Shown here in pieces: positions 1 through 7,113 of a DNA stretch of 10,096 bases. The DNA is from Govanella sp037189785 (GTDB taxonomy: Bacteria > Pseudomonadota > Alphaproteobacteria > Sphingomonadales > Govanellaceae). The translations under genes and the position numbers were made by a program. The stretch covers positions 1 to 10,096 of the forward strand of contig JBBCIP010000403.1 in the NCBI GenBank assembly GCA_037189785.1, written 5' to 3'. The stretch's first letter is position 1. The number at the start of each line of letters is the position of its first letter. The notes under the pieces are model-generated. The model did not search any database and had not been told where the DNA came from. It saw nothing but the letters and a program-made list of their open reading frames with translations.

Positions 1-240
1 GATCGTGACATCATGGGGCGGACCTTCATAACGTCCTTCCTCGCCACCATCACGACCCATGACAAAGGATCCCGCAGGGATGAAGACCATTTCCGGACAT
101 CCGTCGCAATCTGACCATGATGTTTGCTGTTTGGTTGCCGATGGGTGGATTGTAATTGCACCAACCGGCACAACAAGGGTGGATGATGCAATGAACGTCG
201 TTGCCGCCACGATTGCTTTCAAAGACAGTTTATGTGCCAA
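1..240 (-). CDS. Secreted SUMF1/formylglycine-generating-enzyme-fold protein (5' part only)
   Basis: The reading frame on the minus strand is open from a TTG at 238-240 to the left edge, giving the first 80 residues. The N-terminus has a basic stretch (HKLSLK) followed by a hydrophobic Ala/Val/Thr-rich segment ending near VPVGA, which looks like a Sec signal peptide. From about residue 49 it reads CPEMVFIPAGSFVMG, the characteristic opening of the FGE-sulfatase/SUMF1 domain, followed by a Glu/Gly-rich turn and PPHDVTI, the usual first strand pair. Family members either oxidise a sulfatase cysteine to formylglycine or are non-catalytic or binding variants. The catalytic cysteines lie beyond the window, so this cannot be decided. 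The TTG start is chosen because AGGGAG (248-253) sits 7 nt upstream and the first in-frame ATG is already inside the domain. The ribosome binding site overlaps the stop codon of the upstream oxidoreductase gene, which suggests translational coupling. Confidence 0.78.
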   Translation of the reverse strand, partial: MAHKLSLKAIVAATTFIASSTLVVPVGAITIHPSATKQQTSWSDCDGCPEMVFIPAGSFVMGRDGGEEGRYEGPPHDVTI

Positions 241-247
241 TTTTTTT

Positions 248-253
248 CTCCCT
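248..253 (-). promoter_or_regulatory. Ribosome binding site overlapping the upstream stop codon
   Basis: AGGGAG on the minus strand shares bases with the TAG stop (252-254) of the molybdenum hydroxylase gene and lies 7 nt before the TTG at 238-240, across a run of seven A. This decides the non-ATG start of the SUMF1-fold gene. Confidence 0.7.
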
Positions 254-2504
254 AAATCAAACTATAACCGTGATCTGCCAAAGGAAGATCGCGGATGCGT
301 TCGCCCGTAGCGGCAAAGATCGCATTGGTTAAGGCCGGCGCCAATGGCGGTAGCCCAGGTTCACCAACACCACCGATTTCTTTACTATCGAGACGCGATG
401 CGTTGTTCAAAAGACGCAATGTGATGGGAGGAATACTTTCCATCATCAAGGCCGGATAATCATGAAAATTTGATTGCTCAACCGCACCATTGGCAATCGT
501 TATTTTGCCATCCATTGCCGCCGTCAGGCCATAAATGATCGCGCTTTCCATTTGCCGTTCGACATTCAACGGATTGACCGCAAAGCCACAATCAAGGACA
601 GCATAGATATTATGAATTTTGATGCCGCGCTTTTCGTCGACACTAATTTCGACAACTTCGGCGACATAGGACCCATAGGATTCACCCATGGCAATGCCGC
701 GCGCCCGTCCTTCGGGCAATGGCTTATTCCAATTGCTAAGCTTGATGATTTCATCAAACAATGGCGTCCAACGCGGCCCTTCCCCCAATAACTTTCGGCG
801 GAACGCCAGCGGATCGGCTTTGGCGGCATGCGCCAGTTCGTCAATAATGCTTTCAAGGAAAAAGCCGTTTTGGGAGTGGCCCACTGATCGCCACGTGCCG
901 ATCGGCACAAAGCCTGCTTTTTTAACCGACTCGACCTTGTAATTGGGAATCTTGTAAAACGCGTCAGCTAAGCCAGAAACCGCCAAACGATCCAACACGC
1001 CGGGACGGGGCGGACGCCCAGACTCCCCAATCGATGCACCACTGACTTTGATATGTAGCGCGTCCACATCGCCCTTTTTGCTGACACCGGCCTCGAACCG
1101 CATGACAAAAGCCGGGCGATAATAATCGTGTTGGACGTCTTCTTCCCGGCTCCAGATCAATTTGATCGGCTTACCGACTTTCTGTGAAATCTCGGCCGCT
1201 TGGGTTGCGAAATCCGTTTGCCAGCGGCGCCCAAAACCACCACCAAGATAGGTTCGATTGATGATGACTTTTGTTGGATCAAGCCCAAGATGTTTGGCAA
1301 CATCATCCCGGGCCCGTGTCGGGCCTTGGGATGGTGTCCACAGTTCGCAAATCCCGTCATGGACATGGGCGGTGCAGCTCATCGGCTCCATGGTTGTATG
1401 AGCAAGATAGGGAACCCGGTATTCACCCGTGATACGGGTCGCCGATGTTTCAAGTACGGCCATATCCCCATCATTGCGGGCAACAATGCCGTCTTCGTCC
1501 AAACCCGCCGCTAAATCGGCAATGATCTGGTCACTAGACAGCGCCGCGTTTTCACCGGCATCGAATTCAGGCGCCGCGGCGTCCAATGCTTGGCGAGCTT
1601 GCCAGTAACTTTTGGCAACCGCAGCTAAGCCATCTTTGATTTTAAACACGTCGACCACACCGGCAACCGCTTTGGCCGCTTTTTCATCAAAGCTTACAAG
1701 CGTCCCACCGAACGTCGGCGATTGCGTGATCGTTGCCACCAGCATATCCGGCAAAACAACGTCGGCCCCATAGACTGCGCTACCGTTGATCTTGGCTTCG
1801 ATATCTTTCTGTGGAAAAGACGTGCCGAGAATCTTGAACTCTTCACGCGGCTTCAAAGTCACCTGTTCCGGGACCGGGCGTTTCGCCGCCGCCTCTACCA
1901 CATCGGCAAATCGCAGACGCTGATCGGTTTTGCCGTTGATGATGTGACCGTTTTCGACCCGACATTGGGATGGGGCGACACCCCACTGTTCAGCAGCCGC
2001 TTCCGTCAGCATCACCCGGGCCGTTGCCCCGACCTTTCTCAGAAGCTCGAAATAGCCGCGCACGGCCATGCTCCGTCCGGTGGCCTGCATGTTCTTACCG
2101 GGATTGATATAAATCTCTCCCGCGCCGGACAGTCTGGTGACCACTTGGGCCCAGTCGGCGCCGAGCTCCTCCGCCAGAATAGCAGGCAACGAACTGACCA
2201 CGCCCTGCCCCATTTCAGCTTCGGGCGTGACAAGGGTGATGGTGTTGTCAGCCGCAATCTCGATATAGGCCGCTATCAGATCGTTCAGAGTACCCGGCGG
2301 GCCCGCAGTGGCGGGAGCACCCTGGGCAAAAACCGGCTGGCGGGATGGCAGCAGAAAACCCAGTAAGACTGTGGCCGCACCGGCCCCGGTGAGCCGCCCG
2401 AAGTCCCGCCGCGACAGGATCGCCCCTGTAGCGTTGTCTCCCACCGCCTGCCGTTCGGATGGCGGGGCGACCGCGGAAACATTGGGTTTTCTTCGCACTA
2501 TCAT
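252..2504 (-). CDS. Tat-exported molybdopterin-binding oxidoreductase subunit, IorB type (xanthine dehydrogenase/aldehyde oxidase family)
   Basis: This is a molybdenum hydroxylase large subunit, predicted to oxidise an aldehyde or N-heterocycle with water as oxygen source in the periplasm. Numbered from the ATG at 2502-2504 (750 aa), the twin-arginine motif SRRDFGR is at 31-37, followed by a hydrophobic stretch and a VFAQ cleavage region near 58-61. EMGQGV (97-102) near the N-terminus is typical of the IorB arrangement. An a/b-hammerhead domain spans about 223-289, PYLAHTTMEP is at 365-374 and the cofactor-binding GGGFGRR at 421-427. In GVGEPGLPP the Glu at about 715 matches the catalytic base of xanthine oxidase. 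The frame also extends 12 codons upstream to a TTG at 2540. The ATG is preferred because AGGA lies 11 nt before it and Tat signals rarely need a longer leader. No [2Fe-2S] small-subunit gene lies upstream; the next gene downstream is the SUMF1-fold protein. The substrate cannot be told from sequence. Confidence 0.92.
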   Translation of the reverse strand: MIVRRKPNVSAVAPPSERQAVGDNATGAILSRRDFGRLTGAGAATVLLGFLLPSRQPVFAQGAPATAGPPGTLNDLIAAYIEIAADNTITLVTPEAEMGQGVVSSLPAILAEELGADWAQVVTRLSGAGEIYINPGKNMQATGRSMAVRGYFELLRKVGATARVMLTEAAAEQWGVAPSQCRVENGHIINGKTDQRLRFADVVEAAAKRPVPEQVTLKPREEFKILGTSFPQKDIEAKINGSAVYGADVVLPDMLVATITQSPTFGGTLVSFDEKAAKAVAGVVDVFKIKDGLAAVAKSYWQARQALDAAAPEFDAGENAALSSDQIIADLAAGLDEDGIVARNDGDMAVLETSATRITGEYRVPYLAHTTMEPMSCTAHVHDGICELWTPSQGPTRARDDVAKHLGLDPTKVIINRTYLGGGFGRRWQTDFATQAAEISQKVGKPIKLIWSREEDVQHDYYRPAFVMRFEAGVSKKGDVDALHIKVSGASIGESGRPPRPGVLDRLAVSGLADAFYKIPNYKVESVKKAGFVPIGTWRSVGHSQNGFFLESIIDELAHAAKADPLAFRRKLLGEGPRWTPLFDEIIKLSNWNKPLPEGRARGIAMGESYGSYVAEVVEISVDEKRGIKIHNIYAVLDCGFAVNPLNVERQMESAIIYGLTAAMDGKITIANGAVEQSNFHDYPALMMESIPPITLRLLNNASRLDSKEIGGVGEPGLPPLAPALTNAIFAATGERIRDLPLADHGYSLI

Positions 2505-2562
2505 TTTGCACACTATCCTAAATGCAACCACAAGCGTCAAAGGTTATACTTAGCGTACAATA

Positions 2563-2581
2563 TAGCCAGGATACTAGCCAG
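2563..2581. repeat. Short direct repeat TAGCCAG, 12-bp period
   Basis: TAGCCAG occurs at 2563-2569 and again at 2575-2581. The copies lie on the same face of the helix, roughly one turn apart, about 60-75 bases upstream of the chosen oxidoreductase start. The arrangement could be a tandem regulator half-site, but 7 bp is short and chance cannot be excluded. Confidence 0.3.
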
Positions 2582-2634
2582 CATCATCATGCTAACATTC
2601 CCGTGTATTTACCCATCCTGCACACCGAGCCACA

Positions 2635-2701
2635 CCCGCGTCTATCGATGATATAAAATAATATGTATTATATATCATATAGTTATCATGATAGACGCGC
2701 G
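2635..2701. repeat. Nested AT-rich palindrome, candidate operator or structured element
   Basis: Two inverted repeats are visible. The outer arms are 2635-2653 and 2684-2701: GCGTCTATC then ATGATA on the left pairs with TATCAT then GATAGACGC on the right, with one unpaired G and one mismatch. Overlapping them is a second palindrome at 2648-2678. There ATGATATA (2648-2655) and TATATCAT (2671-2678) are perfect complements, and the pairing continues inward to 12 of 13 positions around the centre ATATG. The two foldings share bases and are mutually exclusive. The element lies midway between divergent genes, which fits a regulator-binding site or bidirectional control region. There is no T tract to suggest a terminator. 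The regulator is unknown. Confidence 0.6.
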
Positions 2702-2718
2702 ACCAACCGACCATCACC

Positions 2719-2737
2719 CGATCGCAACCCGCGATCG
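2719..2737. repeat. GC-rich hairpin CGATCGC/GCGATCG
   Basis: A perfect 7-bp inverted repeat (2719-2725 with 2731-2737) surrounds the 5-base loop AACCC. CGATCGCA is also repeated directly at 2719-2726 and 2732-2739. It lies about 200 bases upstream of the transporter gene and could be an operator or part of a leader. No T run follows, so it is not an obvious terminator. Confidence 0.4.
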
Positions 2738-2941
2738 CATCCCAGATGCATCAATTAGAATACAATGGCAAAGTCATGGTTTTCACCATTTGCTATATGG
2801 GCGTTTCGGGCGGTCGATTGGACAGCATCCCGAAAACTCACTTGTACTAATGTTATTATATCTGTACATCTTTAAGCAAGATACTTGAGCTTGCCTCACT
2901 AAAAACCAGGGCAATACAGGCTTTCACGCGTTGAGTTTCGG

Positions 2942-4180
2942 ATGAAAGGCACCATGGCGGCCAATAAGGCACATATACACGCAATCCTATTGGCGGTGGT
3001 CTTCATCGATCTGCTTGGGTTTGGGATTTTAGCTCCAATCATCCCGTTTTACGTGGAGCGCATGGGGGTTACGACCGAGATCATCACCCTTGTGGTCGCG
3101 CTCTATTCCTTGGCGCAATTTGTGGCCATGCCGTTTTGGGGCCATCTGAGTGACCGGATTGGGCGCCGCCCTGTATTGGCGATCAGCATGCTTGGCCATG
3201 CCGTCAGTTATGTCATGCTGGCCTATGCCGATTCGATATGGTGGCTGGCGATCGCCCGGATCTTTGGTGGCGCCACATCGGCCAATTTGGCCACCGCTTA
3301 TGCCTATATCACCGACATCACAGAACCAAAGAATCGCGCGAAATCGCTGGGACGTATTTCAGCAGCATTCGGTATCGGTTTTGTGGTTGGCCCGATCATC
3401 GGCGGTTTTCTTGCCGGTGGTGACAGCATTGCAACCGCCAACTTCATAGTGCCCGCACTGGTCGCTGCCGGGTTATCGATGGTGTCCTTTTTGAGCATCT
3501 TGCTGTTTTTGCCGGAAAGTCGCCCGGTGGATGCTGACGTTCCGGCCAATGGCCGCAAAAGACCCGGTCTTGCGAAATCGCTGCAGGTTGCCTTAAGCCG
3601 ACCGACCATTGCCATGATTACCGGTCTGTGCTGTCTGGTAATCACCTTTGTCGCGATGCGAGAGGCCATTTTGCCACTGTGGGGCCATTTCGTGCATGAT
3701 ATGAACCCGGTCACCATCGGCACAATGTTGAGTGTCAGCGGCCTGACCGTCGCCCTCATGCAAATTTTCGCGATCGGACCGCTGACCGAACGATTTGGCG
3801 AGGTGACACTCGTAAAAGCCGCCATCCTGTTCTATGCGATCGGCTGGTTTGGGCTTATTATCGCCAATAATATCAACCAGATTTTTGTCGCTTTATCACT
3901 GACCGCCGCCGCCACCGCCATGTTCCAAACCTGCCTCCAAAGCATTTTGTCCCAACAAGCGGAAGCGCACGAGCGCGGTACTGTGATGTCGATTTATCAG
4001 TCGAGTAGCAGTCTCGCGCGGTTTAGCGGTCAAGCCTCGGCTGGTACTGTTTATGGGCAAATTAGCCCGAACGCTCCCTTTGCGATCAGCGCCATAGCTA
4101 TGCTTCCTGCCATGGCGCTCATTTTCTTCATTGGCCGTCGTATCGGACGACAAGCCAATGTCGAAAGTGCCGCCGAGTAA
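2942..4180 (+). CDS. MFS transporter, TetA-like drug:proton antiporter type
   Basis: The 412-residue product is an inner-membrane secondary transporter of the usual family length, with about 12 hydrophobic segments in two halves and a central basic/proline-rich loop (residues about 193-210). The first helix reads FIDLLGFGILAPIIPFY, as in TetA-type proteins. MFS motif A is complete between TM2 and TM3 (GHLSDRIGRRP, 67-77). An antiporter-type motif C region follows in TM5 (GFVVGPIIGGFLAG, about 146-159). A degenerate second motif A occurs near 299-307 (GPLTERFGE). These features point to proton-driven efflux of a small molecule, but the substrate cannot be inferred and tetracycline resistance should not be assumed. 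ATGs at 2942 and 2954 are both possible starts. Each has only a weak ribosome binding site: GAG at 2933-2935 for the first, GAAAGG ending 4 nt before the second. The ABC importer operon starts 106 nt downstream on the same strand. Confidence 0.92.
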   Translation: MKGTMAANKAHIHAILLAVVFIDLLGFGILAPIIPFYVERMGVTTEIITLVVALYSLAQFVAMPFWGHLSDRIGRRPVLAISMLGHAVSYVMLAYADSIWWLAIARIFGGATSANLATAYAYITDITEPKNRAKSLGRISAAFGIGFVVGPIIGGFLAGGDSIATANFIVPALVAAGLSMVSFLSILLFLPESRPVDADVPANGRKRPGLAKSLQVALSRPTIAMITGLCCLVITFVAMREAILPLWGHFVHDMNPVTIGTMLSVSGLTVALMQIFAIGPLTERFGEVTLVKAAILFYAIGWFGLIIANNINQIFVALSLTAAATAMFQTCLQSILSQQAEAHERGTVMSIYQSSSSLARFSGQASAGTVYGQISPNAPFAISAIAMLPAMALIFFIGRRIGRQANVESAAE

Positions 4181-4286
4181 GCGTGACAAAATACGAAACG
4201 GAAAGGGTATTTTCCGAAGCATAGGACTCTATGTTGGGAAAATAGGTGAAGTCTTGTAAAACGGATGAACCAGGGATCATGACAAG

Positions 4287-5219
4287 ATGATACGGTATAT
4301 AATCGACCGCCTCATGGGTGCCATCCCAACGTTCCTGGTTATTATCACCGGGGCTTTCTTCCTGATGCGTCTCGCGCCCGGCGGGCCGTTTGACGATCTT
4401 GCCGATTTGCCGCCGGAAGTGCTGGCCAATATCAATCAGGCCTATAATCTCGATAAGCCGCTGCTGACCCAATACGTTTTGTTTATGAAAAATGCGGTGA
4501 CCGGGAATCTCGGCCCATCCTTCTCCTATCAAGATTACTCAGTATCGGAACTGCTTGCGATCGGCCTGCCGGTCAGTATCAAGCTTGGGCTCACGGCCCT
4601 GACCATTGCTGTCATCATCGGTGCTATTGTCGGAATCCTGGCGGCACTTCGCAAAAACACGGCGTTTGACTACACCATTATGGGCGCTGCCATGACCGGC
4701 GTCGCCGTGCCGAACTTCGTTATCGCCCCGATTTTGATGTTGATATTCGGGATTTATCTTAAAATTCTTCCCATATCGGGATGGAATGACGGCGCCCTTA
4801 ATCACATGGTGCTGCCGGTGACGGCCTTGGCCATTCCCAAAATTGCGATCATTGCCCGCCTGATGCGCGGCAATATGTTGGAAATTTTACGCTCCGACTA
4901 TATCCGCACCGCCCGCGCCAAGGGCATGCGCGAAAGTGTCGTGATTACCCGCCACGCGCTGAAAGCCGCGATCTTGCCGCTTGTCAGCTACCTCGGCCCG
5001 GCCATTGCCGCCATTATGACCGGGTCCGTGGTGATTGAAATGATCTTCGGCCTGCCCGGTGTCGGGCGTTATTTCGTCTATGGCGCGATCAATCGCGACT
5101 ATCCGTTGGTGATGGGGATCGTCGTATTTTACGCGACCGCCATCATTCTTCTCAATCTTCTTGTGGACATACTTTACGGCGTGCTTGACCCGCGTGTCCG
5201 TCAGGAAAAGACGCCATGA
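4287..5219 (+). CDS. oppB: ABC peptide/nickel-type importer permease, OppB/DppB family
   Basis: The 310-residue product is the first permease of an Opp/Dpp-type importer, forming half of the transmembrane channel. The start MIRYIIDRLMGAIPTFLVII and the following RLAPGGPFD are the classical N-terminus of the family. A periplasmic stretch (about 33-90) precedes five more membrane segments. The cytoplasmic EAA loop, which contacts the ATPases, lies at about 205-229 (YIRTARAKGM ending with RHALKAAIL). The protein ends with the family hallmark DPRVR near 301-305. AGGGA (4272-4276) is 10 nt before the ATG, a little far. The gene overlaps the next permease by 4 bases (ATGA, 5216-5219). The preceding 106-base gap contains no substrate-binding protein gene. 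The symbol reflects family membership; the solute could be peptides, nickel complexes or other small compounds. Confidence 0.94.
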   Translation: MIRYIIDRLMGAIPTFLVIITGAFFLMRLAPGGPFDDLADLPPEVLANINQAYNLDKPLLTQYVLFMKNAVTGNLGPSFSYQDYSVSELLAIGLPVSIKLGLTALTIAVIIGAIVGILAALRKNTAFDYTIMGAAMTGVAVPNFVIAPILMLIFGIYLKILPISGWNDGALNHMVLPVTALAIPKIAIIARLMRGNMLEILRSDYIRTARAKGMRESVVITRHALKAAILPLVSYLGPAIAAIMTGSVVIEMIFGLPGVGRYFVYGAINRDYPLVMGIVVFYATAIILLNLLVDILYGVLDPRVRQEKTP

Positions 5220-6124
5220 TCTGGACCAAAAAACAACGCGATAAAACGCAAGATTTGATGCAGAAAAGCGGCGATGCCGGCCGCTCCTTGATGGATGACG
5301 CCATCGAACGCTTCCGCCGCAACAAAGCGGCGATGGGTAGTGTTTATGTCCTGATCATCATTACGCTGCTGTCTGTTTTTATCCCTATGCTTTGGCCCCA
5401 TGGTATCGAGGACATGTCATGGGAATATATTTCAAGTCCACCATCCTGGGGTGCCTTCCATCTGTTCGGAACCGACGGCAACGGCCGTGATCTGTTTGTG
5501 CGCGTGATGTATGGCGGTCGTGTGTCGCTGACCATCGGCGTGATGACCACCGTGGTCGCACTGATCATCGGCGTGACTTATGGCACCGTGGCCGGATATC
5601 TCGGCGGCCGGGTCGATGGATTTATGATGCGGATCGTCGACATCATGTATGCGATGCCGCTGTTGTTCCTCATCATTCTGCTGGTCACTGTGGCCGGGCC
5701 CAACATTTATCTGGTGTTCTTAGGCATTGGCGCGGTGGAGTGGCTGACCATGGCGCGGATCGTGCGCGGCCAAACAATGTCCGTGAAGCGCAAAGAATAT
5801 GTGGAATCAGCCGTGGCCATCGGCCTGACCACCCCACGCATCATTCGGCGCTATATCGTCCCCAATGTCATCGGCCCGGTCATTGTGTTCGTCACACTGT
5901 TGATCCCGACCAATATCATTGTTGAGAGTTATCTGAGCTTCTTAGGTCTTGGCGTTCAAGAACCATTGACGAGCTGGGGCTTATTGATTTCGCAAGGCGC
6001 CACACAAATCAATACGGCCCCGTGGTTGTTGGTCTTCCCCGCAACGTTCCTGGCCATTACCATGTTCTGTTTTAACTTTATCGGCGACGGGTTGCGCGAT
6101 GCGCTGGACCCGCGGGAGCGTTGA
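5216..6124 (+). CDS. oppC: ABC peptide/nickel-type importer permease, OppC/DppC family
   Basis: The 302-residue product is the second permease, pairing with the OppB-type subunit. After a charged cytoplasmic N-terminus, the OppC_N segment (about 28-60) ends in the first membrane helix. The signature HLFGTDGNGRDLFVRVMYG lies at about 82-100. The EAA loop is at about 194-218 (EYVESAVAIG ending with RRYIVPNV). LSFLGLGVQEP near 230-240 and the terminal LRDALDPRER are typical of the family. AGGAAAAG (5203-5210) precedes the ATG at a good distance. Four-base overlap with the upstream gene implies translational coupling. Length and motifs are normal. Confidence 0.94.
   Translation: MIWTKKQRDKTQDLMQKSGDAGRSLMDDAIERFRRNKAAMGSVYVLIIITLLSVFIPMLWPHGIEDMSWEYISSPPSWGAFHLFGTDGNGRDLFVRVMYGGRVSLTIGVMTTVVALIIGVTYGTVAGYLGGRVDGFMMRIVDIMYAMPLLFLIILLVTVAGPNIYLVFLGIGAVEWLTMARIVRGQTMSVKRKEYVESAVAIGLTTPRIIRRYIVPNVIGPVIVFVTLLIPTNIIVESYLSFLGLGVQEPLTSWGLLISQGATQINTAPWLLVFPATFLAITMFCFNFIGDGLRDALDPRER
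6114..6118 (+). promoter_or_regulatory. Ribosome binding site deciding the oppD start
   Basis: GGGAG inside the last codons of oppC is 8 nt from GTG 6127 but only 2 nt from TTG 6121. The spacing favours the GTG. Confidence 0.55.
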
Positions 6125-6126
6125 TC

Positions 6127-7113
6127 GTGACTGATCCTATTCTCTCGGTTGATAACTTGACCGTCCGCTTTAAAAGCCCGCGCGGGATCTTGACGGCGGT
6201 GGATGGTTTAAATTTTTCGATCAATGCCGGTGAATGTGTCGGTATTGTCGGTGAATCCGGATCCGGAAAAAGTCAAACCTTCCTCAATATGCTCGGGCTT
6301 AAAGCCGAGAATGCCGAAGTCACAGGATCCGCGCGCTTTTTGGACGAGGAAATTTTGAACGCCTCGCCGCACGTGATGCGGAAATTACGCGGCAATCAAA
6401 TCTCGATGATTTTCCAAGATTCGATCACCGGCCTGACGCCGCATTTGAAAATCGGTCGTCAACTTGATGAAGTCTTGATCGAGCATCAAAACATGAACCG
6501 TGCTGATGCCCGCCGCGAAGTTCTGGAAATGCTCGAAGTCGTACAAATTCCAGAAGCCAAACGACGGCTTGAGATGTATCCGCATGAGCTGTCCGGCGGT
6601 ATGCGCCAACGGATCATGATTGCCCAAGCGCTTCTGTGTAAGCCAAAGGTGTTGATCGCCGATGAGCCGACAACAGCGTTGGATGTGACGGTTCAGGCCC
6701 GCATTCTCTATCTGATGCGCAAACTCAAAGCCCATACACAAATGGCCATTTTCATGATCACCCATGATCTTGGCGTCATCGCCGGGCTGTGTGACCGCGT
6801 CATTGTCATGTATGCCGGGCGGGCCGTGGAAATGGGCACGGTCGACGACATCTTCTACCGACCGCAGCACCCCTATACCAAGGCGCTGCTCCAATCGATT
6901 CCACGGCTGGATAGTGATCCGTCGGAACGATTGCTGACCATTCCCGGCAATCCGCCCAGTCTTTCCAATATTCCTGTCGGTTGTGCATTTACACCGCGCT
7001 GCGACTTTGCGTTTGACCGTTGCCGTACCGACCGGCCGCTGTTGCAATCCGCCCACGGGACACCCGACAACGCCCAATGTGTTGCTTGTCATCTGAAAGA
7101 TAACGCCGCATGA
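6127..7113 (+). CDS. oppD: ABC importer ATP-binding protein, OppD/DppD family
   Basis: This is one of two cytoplasmic ATPases powering the importer. Numbered from GTG at 6127 (328 aa), it has Walker A GESGSGKS (42-49), the ABC signature LSGGMRQR (155-162), Walker B VLIADEP with D179 and E180, and the H-loop His213 in MITHDLGV. The C-terminal oligopeptide-transporter domain contains HPYTKAL and GCAFTPRC. It has cysteines at about 286, 292, 299 and 318, the cluster conserved in this subfamily and linked to an iron-sulphur centre in some members; that role is inference here. The start is chosen as GTG because GGGAG (6114-6118) lies 8 nt before it and MTDPILSV is the usual N-terminus. A TTG at 6121, overlapping the oppC stop, is the alternative. 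Confidence 0.93.
   Translation: MTDPILSVDNLTVRFKSPRGILTAVDGLNFSINAGECVGIVGESGSGKSQTFLNMLGLKAENAEVTGSARFLDEEILNASPHVMRKLRGNQISMIFQDSITGLTPHLKIGRQLDEVLIEHQNMNRADARREVLEMLEVVQIPEAKRRLEMYPHELSGGMRQRIMIAQALLCKPKVLIADEPTTALDVTVQARILYLMRKLKAHTQMAIFMITHDLGVIAGLCDRVIVMYAGRAVEMGTVDDIFYRPQHPYTKALLQSIPRLDSDPSERLLTIPGNPPSLSNIPVGCAFTPRCDFAFDRCRTDRPLLQSAHGTPDNAQCVACHLKDNAA

Larger units (their letters stand above)
2505..2941. other. Non-coding divergent intergenic region
   Basis: About 440 bases separate the minus-strand oxidoreductase from the plus-strand transporter, so promoters for both should lie here. The stretch is richer in A/T than the flanking genes, especially at 2641-2695 and 2842-2890. It holds the nested AT palindrome (2635-2701), a GC-rich hairpin (2719-2737), a small AGCAT/ATGCT inverted repeat (2580-2593) and a TAGCCAG direct repeat (2563-2581). 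AT-rich -10-like hexamers exist, for example TATATT on the minus strand at 2559-2564, but none has a convincing -35 partner, so no promoter is called. Two short open frames (2688-2888 and 2746-2850, plus strand) lack ribosome binding sites and recognisable content. Confidence 0.7.

Noticed and set aside
1722..2366. 214-residue open frame on the plus strand
   Set aside because: It lies entirely antisense to the molybdenum hydroxylase, whose motifs are unmistakable. It has no domain pattern and is rich in His/Arg/Gln, as expected of a shadow frame.
2746..2850. 34-residue frame on the plus strand (starts MHQLEYNGKV)
   Set aside because: The EYNGK and IPKT fragments faintly recall a short helix-turn-helix module found in some DNA-binding proteins, but the match is too weak and there is no ribosome binding site.
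2688..2888. 66-residue open frame on the plus strand in the divergent intergenic region
   Set aside because: It has no ribosome binding site, begins inside the palindrome and has a composition unlike the neighbouring genes. No motif is recognisable.
2842..2919. Promoter hexamers upstream of the transporter gene (TTGTAC with TACATC, 17-bp spacing; TTGCCT with AATACA)
   Set aside because: Each pair matches the sigma-70 consensus too poorly to separate from chance in an AT-rich stretch.
2942..4180. Calling the MFS gene a tetracycline-resistance determinant
   Set aside because: The TetA-like N-terminus and motif A are shared by many drug:proton antiporters of unknown substrate, and there is no tetR-type regulator gene next to it.
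6385..7092. 235-residue open frame on the minus strand
   Set aside because: It is antisense to the OppD-type ATPase with its intact Walker motifs, and no family pattern is visible.
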